A stretch of 64,000 nucleotides of DNA, taken from NCBI RefSeq assembly GCF_023973825.1, contig NC_090114.1, forward strand, positions 124,001 through 188,000, read 5' to 3'. The translations under genes and the position numbers were made by a program. The notes under the pieces are model-generated. The model was not told the origin of the DNA, made no database searches, and saw only the letters and a program-made list of their open reading frames with translations. Below are positions 26,823-40,322 of the stretch, piece after piece (the stretch's first letter is position 1; each line of letters begins with the position of its first letter). The DNA comes from Plasmodium brasilianum. Taxonomy: Eukaryota > Apicomplexa > Aconoidasida > Haemosporida > Plasmodiidae.

Positions 26823-29030
26823 ATGGAATTCCAATAGCCTATTTGATATGAAAAATTTAATTTTTCCATATATCTTATTTAATATTAAAAAATGCTTTAC
26901 AAATATATAAATAAATAAAACAATCGTAGTGGTATAACAAAATATTCAATAATTCATATAAATATATATTATTTTAATTTTTCATTAATCTAAATTAATT
27001 ATGACGCACAAAATGTATGATTATATGATATAATCAATAATATATTTAAAAAAATATATTTAAAAATATATTAAAAAAAAAATATTTTAATATACTTATA
27101 AAAGAGTAAAACAAACAAAAAAAAAAGAAAAAAATTGTTGTATACTTTTGTAAACTATTAGGCACTTCTTTGAGCATATTTTCTTACATTTTAATAAGCT
27201 ATATTTTCTTTTATGTTTCTATATATCACCACAATTTATATTTATTTTATGTATTATTTTTATCAGATTTATAATGTATTCAAATAAAATAATTTAAATA
27301 TACCATTCTAAAAAACGATAAATTTTATTTATATATATTCCCATATATATCGTTATAAATCAATATATTTAAAAAAAAAATAGGAGAGGATATTAGGGAT
27401 TAAAATAAAAAGAAAGAATAAATCAAACAATTTTCATAAATATATGTTCAAAAAATAAAAAAAATTAAACCAATAATACATTAAATAAAGAATTGTTTAA
27501 TCATAAATATAAAAGCTGAATTTTTTATCTTATGTAATTATTTACAAAAATTTATATTAAAATATATATATTTTATTTTGTTCGTTTATTTTCCACACCA
27601 TTATTTATCGTTATATTTTTATTTCAAATGAAACATTATAAAATGTAATAGTTTATTTATATTATGATAGAATAATCAATGAATTTCGTGTTATGTTTAA
27701 ATTGTTCTGTAATTTTATTTACCAACTAATTTTTTTAAACGCATTATGATTTAACATATTATATTATTTATTTTACCTGCCAAATAAACATTTTTATATA
27801 GTGTTAAAAATATATTTTCATATATCTCTCAAATGAAGAATAAAAACTAAAACTAAAAAGCATTATTTTAATATGCATATTAAAATATACCTATGAATAT
27901 TTACAAAAAAATAATCGTGAAATATCACTGTACGTTTATCAAATAATGTAAGTTATTATTCTATTTACACGGAATTATATTATTATTACTCATTAAAAGG
28001 TTATCATTTGTTTTACCTTTTTTAATTATATGATTTAATTAATTGCGCTATAGAGTGTACTAATAATTTTTCATATTATGTATAAGTATTCAAAATAATT
28101 TTAATTATTTAATATAACTAATGCATTTTATTAATTAAAATTTAGATAATATTAAATAATTTATATCCAAAAGTGACAACAGGCATATCGAGAAGTATCT
28201 ATGTATATAATGAAGTATATTTTTAAAACTACCTTATAGAATAACCTATATACCATAAATCATTTATTTTTAGGTGTCTCATATGTACATAATATGAAAT
28301 GTTATATGTATATTATAATAATGTATACTTTTCACAACTATAGAAACAATGTGATTTAATTTATATATTTTTAATTCTCAAATCCAAATATAATGTAGAA
28401 AATATAAAAAAATATTAACATAATAATTATAACACCATAATATTTTATACAAAACGTAAGTATAAAATTAACACAATAAAAAGAAAACGATCAGTACGAA
28501 CAATTATTTGTACTATAAATAATATATTTTCGGAAATATAGAATAAAAAGTGTAATTTATATTAATAAATGTAATAAAATTTATATATACATATATCTGT
28601 GTTAATAAAAAATAAATTAAAACTTCATTACGTATATTAATAACATTTTTATACAGTAAATATTATGTTAATGATATTACTTGTACGTAATTTTATTTAG
28701 GTGGCTATTTAACGTTTTCTCAATACAAGAATTATGAAGTTTTTTTATAAGAATATATACTTAACTGTGATTTAATATAATAATATTACTAGAATATATC
28801 AACAGTTGTGATATATATAAGGTAAAAAAAAAAAAAAATCCATAAAATAAATATTAATGTATTCAACTACATTATACTTCTCGTATGAATTACTATGAAT
28901 TGATCATTTAAGAGTTTCTTTTAATTAATATATATAAGTTTTAAAAATACTAAATTGATAAAAGATATAAATTTGTATTTCTCTTTTATATTTTTATTTA
29001 CAACAAACTAGAGTATAATATAGAATCATT

Positions 29031-31589
29031 ATGGACAATTGTATAACATCGGTAATATTTACTGCTTTTTAATATGATTAAATTTTTGCATATATTATTT
29101 ATTTATGATAAAAAAAAATGATAGTACAATTACGATATAAATTAATCCTTAAATAATTTTTAATAATTCTTTTAAATTTAGTATTCGACTTTCCACGGTT
29201 TGACGGTATGGAGTTACGTTGTAAAACCCACATTTAAAGCTATTCAAGACTATATACAAAATAAAACTTCTACCTTAAAAAATGAGAAAAATAAACAAAC
29301 ATTTAGGCAAGAATGCTTAGGATTGGCTGATTACCTAATTAATAAAAAGGTTGCACCAAGATATGAGAATCAAACAATGTGGGAACTAGCATTAAAGCAT
29401 TGGTTGAAACGTTACTATAATAATCTAACTAATCATCATGGAGGATGTCCTATGATTTTAGAGCAAAAAGATAAAGAAATTTTACAATTAAAATATCAAG
29501 AAGAAGATTTCTGTGATAAAAGAAGGACAGATCTGAATCAAATAAAAGCGTTAAAAAAAAATTACCCAAGTAATTGTACTAATGAATATTTAATGAAATG
29601 TAGAGAATATAAGGAATGGCTTGAGGATAGGAAGTTTTACTTTGAAAAAAATAAAAATCTCTTTAAACATTGTTATAAAACAAAAAAAAAATCCACGTGT
29701 AACATAATGGATGAAGAAACTTTTAAAGAACCTCCTGAATGCTCATCCTCCTACATAGATAAAAATTGTAATTTTGTATCTGAGAAAAAGGTTAGCGATA
29801 CACAAATGGAAGCTCCAGTTAAAGATCAAGATTTATCAACACCTCATGCAGAAAACGAAGGCACACATGCTCCAGATGAAACTGATAATGAGACTAAACA
29901 GCAGATTTATCATGATTCACAAACTCAACTTCAAGAATCGTCGTCATTCGAGCTTTTAGATGAGCAACGTGTAGCTGAAGAAATTCCAGGCCCATCATCT
30001 GCACAAGAAGAAACGTCAATACCTAATACAGGAACTAAAAATAAATATCAAGTAACACAAGTAGATCCTGCATTACCAAAAATAGTTCCCGAAAGCGAAG
30101 AATCTCCTCCTGATAATGCTCCGTCATCTCCTACCTTATCAGTTCTTCCATCAAGATTTCCTCTTAGTTCTAAACTCTCTAAAATTCCAGGTACAAAGAA
30201 TTTTACATAAAATACTTTTGATATAACTGCTAAAAGTAATACACATTTTTAAAATGTTCTTATAGGTTCAGCAGAAAACATGAGTAACACAAATATATCG
30301 TCAATTTTAATAAACTCAATAGTTATTATTTTATTATGCCTGTTTATTAAAGTAAAATAAAAATTAAAATTTTAAAATAATATAAAAATTTTATTACTGT
30401 AATAATTTATTATATAATAAATTTTTTTTTATAGTACGCTTTAATAGGAATAATTAAAAAAAAAAATAAAATAAAACGAAGGCACGTGAAATTCTTGAGA
30501 TTACTAGTACCTTCATTTTCTAAACACAAAAGTAAGTTTTTAACAGATGATCTTTTAGAACACCCAATATTTGATGAAAAAGAAATCGTAAAAAAAATTA
30601 AAATAAATGAATTTAAAAAAAATATAAACTTGTCAAATCGAAAAAAAGACAGATCCAAAACCATAATAGAAGTACATATGGAAGTACTCGAAGAATGCAG
30701 AAATGAAGAATGGGAAAACAACAAAGAAGAATTCTTAAAAATATGCATAGATGAGATCACAAAAAAGGAATATAATGTCTATTCTAATTTAACAAATGAT
30801 GATTTAATAACACAAAATATTAAAAGTAGCAATGATATTCCAAAACAAAATATTCTATGGAATAAATGGATAGAAAGACATAGATATATTTCTGAAAAAT
30901 TGAAAAAAATGGATTGGTTTAATAATTTAAAAAATGAATGGAAAGAAGAACTAGCTTATATGAAAGAAATGGTAAAATTAAAAATAAAATCTTCTAATGA
31001 AAATCACAAAGTTCTATTTTTAGAAAGAGAAAAAGATATATGGAAACAATGGATATCAAAAAAGGGTACTATTATAGAGCAATATTTGGAACAAGAATGC
31101 TTCAATGAATTCTCAGAGGATTTTCACAATATATCAGATGAATATCTAAATGAAGATACTAAAAATTATGTATCATTAATGAATATAGAAGAATTCCAAA
31201 TCAAGGAAAATTATGAAGAATTCTATAAATATGTAAAACGAAAATTAGTAAGAAAGCTATTTATTCTAGTTTTTATGACTATATTAGAAGAATGTAAAAA
31301 CGAGGTGAACTTTGAAAATAGCGAATCATATTTCGATAGTTCCTTAAATGAATTGAAAAAAAGATTAAGTTCAGATAAAATACCAGAAATTACAGAAAAT
31401 ATAATTGAATATAGCAGCAATGATTTAGGATATAGACAAAATAAAGAAATCCATGCTCATATAGGAAATGATAGTTTCAGGAATGAGATAGAAAACTTGA
31501 TAAGAGAAGATAACAAATATGGAAATTATGTAGTTAACTATGGGGCACTAGACAAATATGATGAAATAGAAGAAAAACAGATATTATAA
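29031..31589 (+). CDS. STP1 protein, copy 2 (SURFIN-like, four exons)
   Basis: Exons are 29031-29051, 29182-30190, 30266-30351 and 30435-31589, giving 756 residues. All introns are GT-AG (130, 75 and 83 nt). Exon 1 encodes MDNCITS. Exon 2 starts YSTFHGLTVWSYVVKP and carries a Cys-rich ectodomain (Cys at about 52, 96, 118, 139, 147, 171, 180, 194, 203) with HHGGCP; the cysteine at residue 129 of copy 1 has no counterpart. A Ser/Pro/Glu-rich stalk spans about 200-343. Exon 3 gives one membrane segment (355-372, SSILINSIVIILLCLFIK). Exon 4 is the charged Trp-containing cytoplasmic domain with IIEVHMEVLEECRNEEWE, WIERHRY and WKQWISKKGT. Exon 4 is much closer to copy 1 than exon 2 is. Upstream and downstream flanks also resemble those of copy 1, so the two derive from one duplicated unit. 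It is predicted to be a surface or exported membrane protein. Confidence 0.9.
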
Positions 31590-32410
31590 ATTTATAGGTA
31601 TACATCCAAAATACATCTAGATCATATATAAGAAAAATGTCTGTTAATGAAATATATTATTTAAATTTTGTAATGTCTCTAAAAAATAAAGAAAATGAAT
31701 ATAAAGTAATAAGTAATAAAAAAAAAAAAAAAATCATTAAATATGAAGTTTGAAATTGAAGCACTTCAAATATATTACAATTATATATACGTTCTTTATT
31801 TCTGTAATATTATCCATTAAAACAATATATTAAAACTTGCTTCAATAAAAGTAATAAGATATTAATATACCTATACAAAAATGCAGTTAATATTAATATT
31901 TTAGAAAAAGTTAAACTTGGAAAAAATTATAATTTGGAATAAGGAAACAAAATAAAATAAATATACTGTAACACTATTCTTGAATTAATACAATATTATT
32001 ACAAAAATTTCTATAATTCTATTTTATCCTATTACTTCATAATATTTAGTTATTTTCACATTTATAAATATATTTATTTGTATCTTTTTTACATTCCCAT
32101 AGTTCGACCGTTTCATATTTTAATTTATATAAAGATTTTGTTAATAAAAAAAAAAAAAAAGGAAAAAAACTACTTATGAAAACAAAATGATAATTTACGG
32201 AAAATTTATATTATAAGTTACATTATAGAAAAATGTATACTATGTACTTAATGAAAACATCTTAATCTGTTATGAGTTAATTGATGTTTGCATATTAATA
32301 GCGTTCATTTATTGTATATCTTTAAACATTTATCTATTAGATATATTTGTGTTCTTTTAAATTATTTATTTTTTCTCCAAATTAAAAAATTATATTTAAA
32401 AATTTTATTT
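31590..32410 (+). repeat. 3' flank of STP1 copy 2, paralogous to 3362-4190
   Basis: Shares ordered blocks with the flank of copy 1, including atattatttaaattttgtaa at 31654-31673 and ctgttatgagttaat at 32267-32281. The open frame at 32288-32530 is in a different frame from the one in copy 1 and is not conserved, so it is not called as a gene. Confidence 0.6.
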
Positions 32411-34505
32411 CTTAATAACGAAATTCATTTTATCCATAATATATATGGCATTATAAACGAAACACATTTACATATATATATATATATATATATTGATAAA
32501 AATAATGTTTTTCCATTCATAGGAAAATAGGAAAAAGATAGCACAAATCATTTTGCTTTATATTTTACTACAACTGTGGGAGCCATTCTCAATTAGGAAG
32601 TGTTATATAATAATATTTCTAAAGGATTGTATTATTTATTGTATTAGTTATAAATTGCTAAAATGTAAAATAATAATTATTAATGATTTATAAAATATTA
32701 TTAAAAATAACAACTTTATAGTAAATCATGGAAATAATATATCAAATCCGTTTTGCAATATTATTATTCATTTGTCATGCTATGCTATATAAATATATTT
32801 TATGATATTATCATTTTATGTCCTCACTAAAACATGATATTAATTTTTAACTAAATATTCACTTTCACATTTAATAAGTTAATTTTTCCTTTTAAAATAT
32901 AAACCTCTTTTTACCTTTTTGCGCATATTTCAACAACCATAAAAAGTTTGATACACATATTTTTTATAATATTTTACTTCCTATTAGAAAAATTTTTTTT
33001 TTAAATATTTTTTAAAAATATTCTAAAAATATTAATTAAAATTTTTTAATATTACAATTCTTACAATATATTAATAAATAAAAAAAGTTTTCATTATAAA
33101 ATTTTATTTATATAACAAATAATATTCCTGTTATTAACGTATAATAGTAAAAAATTATACAAGCAAATTGTTATTCCGTTTTCATTAGAATTATTAAAAT
33201 TCATACCAAACAAAAAGATATATAATAATTTTTTCTTAGGATATTTCATTATATTTATTCTTATATTTTAATATAAGAAATATTCAATCAGTAAAAAAAT
33301 TAAATAATAAAAATATGTAAATAATGTTTCTTTTAATTAAACAAATTGTGTCAAAAATAATAGCAAGCATCATAATTTATTTTACAGAACTTCGTTTATT
33401 AATAAAAAAAAATTGTACAAAAAATATAAAATATGAAGCAAAAAATAAAATAAAAAAATGAAACAATAATTAACACAAAAAAAAGAAAAAATAATTAAAA
33501 AAGTTTAAAAAATTAAGATATAAAGTAAAAAGAGAATAAAAATAAAAAACTAAGAAGAATATATATAATACATAAAATAAATTCAGGAAATAATAGAACG
33601 ATTAGAAAAATAAAAAACAAAATTAAAAAAACTCCTAAAATTTTGAAAAAAAGTGTAAAAAAACCTAAGGAAAATACTATCCATTTTAAATATTAAAAAG
33701 TTTTTTTTTAATTCCTTATTATTATTCTCTGTATAATTGTCAATTATGTTTAAACAAAATTTAAGTATAAATTCAATATTGTAATTTTTAGTTTTTTGTA
33801 TTTTTTTCTAATTTAATTTTTATATTCATTTCTAAATTATTATATTTATTATATTCACATAATTACGCAGAATAATATTTTCATAAAAAAAAAAAATTAT
33901 AATAACAAGAATGTTAATAAAGAGATAAGGTATTTATTAATAAAACATATGTCGATAATATTGATGATATACTTATGTGTTAAAAAGTAACGAATTGGAT
34001 TACTTATATAACGCTTGAAATTTTATCTTTCTATCTATATATATATATATACATATATATATATACATATATATATATACATATACATGTTTAGTTTAAG
34101 TTTTACAATAATCCTATATTTTATTATTATTTATATTTTAAAATTAAATATTTAAAAAAAAAATAATAAAAAAAATAATTAAATATTATTAAAATATTGT
34201 AAGTTGACACAGGTACATAAATAAATATTTAATTACATTTAAGTAAATATAGGTGTTTCTCTATAGAATTATTTTAACCTTATTATAAAAATTATAATTC
34301 TTAATTTTTTGGATCCATATTTTTTTCATTGAAAAATTTTTATTTTATTATTTTTTTTTAAATAGTAATTTAAATACTTTTTGTAAACCATTTTCTCATG
34401 TTCCGCGTTATTTTTATACTTATTATTTTAAAGTTCATGCTTTTGTAATTTAATATATTTTATTGAAAAATAAATAATATAAAATAAAACTATAAAATAT
34501 TTAAT
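32411..34505. other. Spacer upstream of the tryptophan-rich gene
   Basis: No gene is seen. It contains an (AT)n run near 32471-32493, a very A-rich stretch at about 33400-33670 and the tandem repeat at 34038-34086. Confidence 0.5.
34038..34086. repeat. Short tandem repeat, 14-bp unit acatatatatatat
   Basis: The unit acatatatatatat occurs at 34051-34064 and 34065-34078 and is followed by a degraded acatatacatg copy. It is preceded by a pure AT run. It lies about 420 bp before the tryptophan-rich gene start. Confidence 0.6.
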
Positions 34506-35487
34506 ATGAAATCATTAATCTTTATTGTATCAGCTTCCGCTATTGTATTTAAATTATCTTCTACCTCTGAAAATGTTAATGGTTGCTGTAGTGGGGTAAT
34601 ATAAAATATTTCAAATAAATATATTTAAATTTTAGCTAATTCTATTTAAAAATTATGTTAATATAAAAAACATATATTCTTTTTTATATTTTATTTAGAT
34701 ATGTACTGGAAAAACAAAACCTCTACTTTGTAAATCTTATACTACTTCTGAAGATATGCCAATAGCATATTTAAGACAAACGACAGAGAAAAACATTCTA
34801 TCAGAATCACGTAAAACATTTGATTTGGAATTATGGTTGAGGAAACAGGAAAAAGAAATGATAGAAGATTTTGAAAAGGAACATGCTGCTTGGTTAAAAA
34901 ACAAAAATGAAGCATTTAATAATTTTTTGTACAGATTAGAGGAAAAATGGTCGCATTATAATCCCAGAATGCACGAAGAATATCAGTCAGATCTTTATGA
35001 TGTATGTTCTAACTGGAGTGACGATGAATGGATAGAGTGGTTCCGAACACGTGGATTAGATTATATAATATCAGATTTTGAAAGTTGGTTCAACGAAAAT
35101 ATATCCTCCTACAATAAAATTATGACATCCAAATTGATTAACTGGAGTAAAACGAAGAAATATAAATGGAATTCAGATCCATATAGATTTTACGAAGAGC
35201 GTTATTGGGTACATTCGAATGAAAAAGCATTACATGAAGATCCAGATATTTATATAAAAGTTTCATCCTTTTTATATTGGGTAAAAAGAAGAAAAAATGA
35301 AAAGAAACAGTGGGACCTTTTAATTAAGCGTATTGATAAAAATTATGTAGATAACAATAACCCAAAGTTGACACAGTGGTGCATAAAAACTATGGGGGCT
35401 TATAATAATTGGTTAATATCCTTTTATATAAATTGGATAGAAAATAAATACTGGAATGGGTGGATTAAAGAAAAAAAGATGAAATAG
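34506..35487 (+). CDS. Tryptophan-rich antigen (TRAg family)
   Basis: Exons are 34506-34595 and 34699-35487, giving 292 residues. The intron is 103 nt, donor GGG|gtaata, acceptor tttatttag. Exon 1 encodes an N-terminal hydrophobic signal sequence (MKSLIFIVSASAIVFKLSS) ending in NGCCSG. Exon 2 is a hydrophilic helical domain with about 17 tryptophans, many in W-x(n)-W pairs such as WSDDEWIEWF, INWSKTKKYKW and NWIENKYWNGW near the C-terminus. This two-exon plan and Trp spacing fit the Plasmodium tryptophan-rich antigens (C-terminal domain Pfam TryThrA_C). There is no PEXEL, which is usual for the family. Known members are merozoite or infected-cell proteins, some of which bind red-cell receptors; no partner can be read from this sequence. 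Coding-like remnants follow the stop (about 35560-35810). Confidence 0.88.
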
Positions 35488-38400
35488 ACTTGTGAATAAA
35501 AATAATAAATATTATATAAAAATGAACGGAATGTAATTACAAAATTTTCTTCTATTTAATTTCCAAGGTGGATATTTCATCATGCAAAAATGAAGGCTAG
35601 GAGACAGAAAAATATGCATAATGAAAAATATATAAAATAGAGATTTATAAGTTAACTATTTTTCATAATAGAGTCATGTGAAGTAAATATCTTATATTTT
35701 TCTTAAAGGAAGAAGATGGCTATTCTAAAAAAAAAAAAAGTATAATAAAAATAAAGCTGGATCACTGAAAACAAAAATTGAAGAGGGTAGTGTTTACATT
35801 TGAAAAATTACATTAACTCAAAACATAGAATACTTATATAATGGTAAATGTAATTTTAGAAACCTAAATAAAAAATCACTATTTATTTTTAAATTTATTA
35901 GCATTTATTGTATTTGTGTTTATATAGTGTTTATTTTTTTACATTTTTTTTTTGTTATTGAATTTATTTAGTATATGTAAAATATAATATTTTAAAAAAG
36001 TACTTTTGTTTTTTTCTTGTAAGTTATAAAAATAATTTAATATTTATAATAATATATAACATTATGTGTTTTTATTACACAGATAATTCTTAGTTATTAC
36101 AATATTTATTTCCATATATCATAATCATACTTCTATAATTAGTATATATCATATAATTAAACACTTTTCCTTAGATTTAAATTTATTAGTGCGAATATAA
36201 ACATTTCATTCTACAGTTAAAATTAAAAAAAAAAGTATATAAATCCTCATTTGAATAAATTTTTTTATCTCTTTAATATTAAAAAAAAATTGAATAAAAA
36301 AAAAATGTACTTTGCACTATATAACATGAGCTGTGTTTGTTTAATTTGTAAAAGGATATATATAAATTACCCTGAATTTATTGACTTTAAGGTTATTATA
36401 TTTTTATTAGATAAATAAGAGTTAAGAATCATTTTTAATTATAATGTTGCACATTATGACATTTAATAATATTATTCAAAATTATGTGTATGAAGTTTTT
36501 GTATTATTTTATATAATATAAATTGAAAGGATTACACGCTATATATTTAACTATTATTATAAAGGATTAAAATATTTAAATATTTTCTAGTACATTTTTA
36601 TATTTATTTTATTTATTATACTTCTGGAAGATGGTTTTCAATTGAATATTTCTTTTTTCTACAGTTGCAGAGTTAATATATTATCTAAAATTTTATTATT
36701 TCCTTTTTTCTTCATTTCTTGTAATAAAGTATCCCTTTAAAAATATTTTTCATTGTATTACCTCTTTACATACAAATATATATACTTTTTTTTTGTTTAA
36801 TTTTTAATAACAAAAAATAAAAGGCAATATTTTTCCCTTTTTTCCTCATTTTCCAATATATATTGTAATGCAATATTCCATATTAATGAAAAATAAAAAA
36901 ATTGCATAATTTAATATATAAAGAAGTATGTTCTTAGACAAAACATATATATCATGAATTAACTCATACATAAACCAAATATAACGGATATAAAAGGTGG
37001 AAAAGTTGGTTTGTTATGGGAATGGCACGTAATGATGAATTTGTATATTCATGCAGAAAAAGTGACTGATAAGTGGGGAAAGGATTCACAAAGAAGCGAA
37101 GCAGTAGAAAATATTGGTAAATAATTTACAAAAATCATATTTAATTAAATATTTTAAAGGTAGAGAAAAAACATAAAATGGATAAACTCCTTTTTTTAAT
37201 TAATGGAAGTATTCTTTTGTTAAGAAAATTGGTAATAATAAACAAGGAATTTGTAACCCATTTAACAAAAGGCTATAAATTAGAAAGAAAATACGGATAA
37301 AACAAACAAAAGTATATCTAACAATAAATATTAAAACACTTATAAAATTTTCCAATATTTAACTACTAAAGTTAATACATTTCATTAGTATATTATTAAT
37401 GTTCTATTCTTACGATACTGTGATTATGTTTCAGATTTTATAATATAATAACATACAGAGAAGAGGAAATGAAATGGAACCCTTAAAAATATGTTAGTCA
37501 TTTTTTAATTAGATATTTGTTATAAATGTTTCATATATTAAAACAAGTTAGTATAATTTTAAAAAAAATTTTAAATAATTGTATTTTTAATAGCACATAA
37601 TCTGTAAAATCAGAATTCATTATTGTAATGTTTAGATGATACTAAAACAAGCACATAATTCTTACTATAGTAGGATAATAAAATAAAGTTTTACAAAAAT
37701 TTATCCAAAAAAAAATTGATAAAATTACATAAAATAACAAAACTTGTAACATTTATTATTAATAAAAATAAGGATTTTACTGTTATTAATTCAATATTTG
37801 TGTCACATTAAATATATCAAGAATTCGGTACATATAATGTAATTATTATTGATTTGTGAAAGTAATTGCAAGGATATTATCAGAAAATGAAATTAGAAGC
37901 TTTGATATATTTAAGCCAAATTAAATTAAAAATATTTATATTAATATAAAAATATATTTAAGCTATATAGTTTATATATACTTATTATATAACTATCATT
38001 TCAAATGATTCAACATATATTTTGTTCCGTAAATATTCAATCATGGATATAATAAGTAATATGAAATAATATATAAATAAAATATAAATTATAAAATATT
38101 TTTTGGGCATTGAACTCAAATGTGTTTAATATAAACATCCAATAAAATATATTATACTAGTCAAATAATTATAAAAAAATTTTATAAAAAATGTTATATC
38201 ATTGATAATTTGAAAACTTCATATGTTCTCATAATATTCTCGCTAATTAAAAATAAGAAATACTATTATATTAAAAGATTAAAAAAGTAAACATACAACA
38301 ATGTTACATTTTTTTAACAAAATGCTCAGAATGTTTTAGAAAATATAGATAAAATTAAACAAAATTACTTTTATATAAATTTTCAAAAACAAACATGAAT

Positions 38401-39446
38401 ATATATATTATATATTCCGTTTCAACATATTAATAGAAATATTCTAATTCTTTTAATAGAGATTTTAATGTTAAGTGTTACAATCTAAATAAGTAAAAAT
38501 TTTACCTATTCATATCTGATTAAATATTATTCACAAATACCATTTTTCAATGAGATAGAAAATAAAAACATTATTTAATATATTTTCAATATAATATACA
38601 TTAAAAAATTTATTAAGAATAGATTCAACACTATAATTAGGAACAATATCAATATAATAATTCGTTTTTTCCCTTCAATTAATTATGAAGTTTCATAATA
38701 CACAAAATATTAAAAACTTATTAATTTTCCATATTCAAAACGATATTAATTTATTATATATTTATATTTTCAGAATTATTCAATAAGAACAAAACCAAAG
38801 GATTTTCAAGAATATTTTTTCATTAAATATATTCTGGTACATACATATCATAAAAAATATTATATAAAGTAAATATTAATGGTTTTTTAATGTAAAAATA
38901 TATATTTATATATATGACAGTTAAGCACGATGTGCTCACATAGTTTTATTAAATACTAAACAAGAAATGTGTATTGTTAATACAAAACAAACAATATTTT
39001 TTCCTTCAATTACCATAACAAATAGTAATTTTAGAATAAAGCAGCGTACAGAATAGGAAACACTAATTATTAGTTAAAATATAATTTAACTGAGTTCTAT
39101 AAAATTATATGAATAACTATTATTTATTCACTTCAAAGCACAGATATATGTTATTCATAGAAATCTATTTATATGTAAAAATATAATTAATATAATATGT
39201 ATATTTAGTTAAGCTTACATTATTCATTATAGTAGAAATTGTAAATCATTTAAGCGTTCAAAATTCACAAAAATCGAGAAACATATATTTATATTTTTGT
39301 GTATCAAAAAGACTAATATAAATATGAATTTATAATATTTTAGAAATTATATTCATATATATTAAGCATATCAATAAAAATATTATAAATATTACTTAAT
39401 GTTATTGAATTAATTGGAGAAAAATGTATATTTATTATTATTTACT
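35488..39446. other. Spacer between tryptophan-rich gene and fam gene 39447
   Basis: No intact gene. It contains coding-like remnants just after the tryptophan-rich gene (about 35560-35810) and a short GC-richer relic at 36960-37123. The remainder is AT-rich. Confidence 0.5.
36960..37123 (+). pseudogene. GC-richer coding relic, possibly tryptophan-rich family
   Basis: Against an almost pure A/T background this stretch has two overlapping coding-like frames. One reads YKRWKSWFVMGMARNDEF then CRKSD and a stop, with W-x2-W spacing. Another reads KGGKVGLLWEWHVMMN and later KVTDKWGKDSQRSEAVENIG before TAA. Neither has a start or upstream support. The simplest reading is the frameshifted end of a decayed gene. 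The Trp content and the neighbouring tryptophan-rich gene suggest that family, but this is a guess. Confidence 0.3.
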
Positions 39447-40322
39447 TTACTCAGTTATCAACTTAATTTTATTATATTTTTCATTATTTCTTAAGATTTT
39501 ACAAATTCCTTTTACAAGCACAATAATCAATGTAAGCATTAGTACACTAAATAATGTAAAATAAATATAGGAATTTACGGTTTGATCCCACTTTTTTACG
39601 GCATCATATAAAATTTTCAATATATTTTTATCGTCCAGCCCTTTCCATGCTGTATCCAAAGAATCCAAGTTAGATAATACTGGTACTCCTATTCCAAAGA
39701 AGAAAAAAATAACAAACATAGCAACTATATATCCGTAATTTTTAAATTTTATTTTTTTTAAAGCTATATTACAAATTCTCCTTTTTTTCTCAAGAAAATC
39801 ATCATAATCTTTTTTCTTAATCCATTTTTTTTCAAAATGGAAATGTTTTCCATCAAACATTCCATTATTATAATCTATTACTTCTGTATAGTATTGTGCC
39901 TTATTTAATAAACTTCTATTTGATTGTTTGTTTCTTCCATTAGACCCTTTTGCATTATTATATATATTTTTATATTTAATATCTTCATTATTTGGAATCT
40001 TTTCTTTTAAGCATACAACATTTGGATGCATATCGTGTTTACTTTTTTCTAGTATTCTATAATTTCTTTTATCTAATATTATACCGGAGATATATTTTCT
40101 TTCCGTGGATTCAATAAACATATTCTAAAAACATAAATATTAATTTTTAATTTGAATAAATTAACTAATAATAAAATACTATGTTAACAAAAATAAAATG
40201 CGAAAAATATAAATAATAAAAAATATACATATATGATGTTATTATACCATATAATGGTTAAGATTGCATATCCATGTAAGAACGATAAACGCAAACATTT
40301 CAATAAATATTTTTGTCCTCAT
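39447..40322 (-). CDS. fam-m-like exported two-TM protein (type A)
   Basis: Exon 1 is 40322-40248 (25 codons, start MRTKIFIEMFAFIVLTW) and exon 2 is 40124-39447, giving 250 residues. The intron is 123 nt, donor gtataa, acceptor gtttttag. Exon 1 is four codons shorter than the usual 29 because the N-terminal segment is shortened. The RxLx motif in exon 2 is NYRILEK (R at codon 23 of exon 2), ending in K. The type A block YYTEVIDYNNGMFDGKHFHF with EKKWIKKKDY is close to that of 11219. Membrane segments lie at about 155-175 and 210-233, and the protein ends EKYNKIKLITE. Its upstream neighbour 43038 is type B, completing an A/B pair. Likely exported; function unknown. Confidence 0.86.

Larger units (their letters stand above)
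22733..29030. other. Long spacer between fam gene 21837 and STP1 copy 2
   Basis: About 6.3 kb without a supported gene. Close to 22732 it carries the fam-type 5' flank. It also contains long (AT)n tracts, the largest at 26784-26819. A 70-codon minus-strand frame at 26075-26287 is Leu/Ile/Tyr/Asn-rich and has no recognisable feature. Confidence 0.5.
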
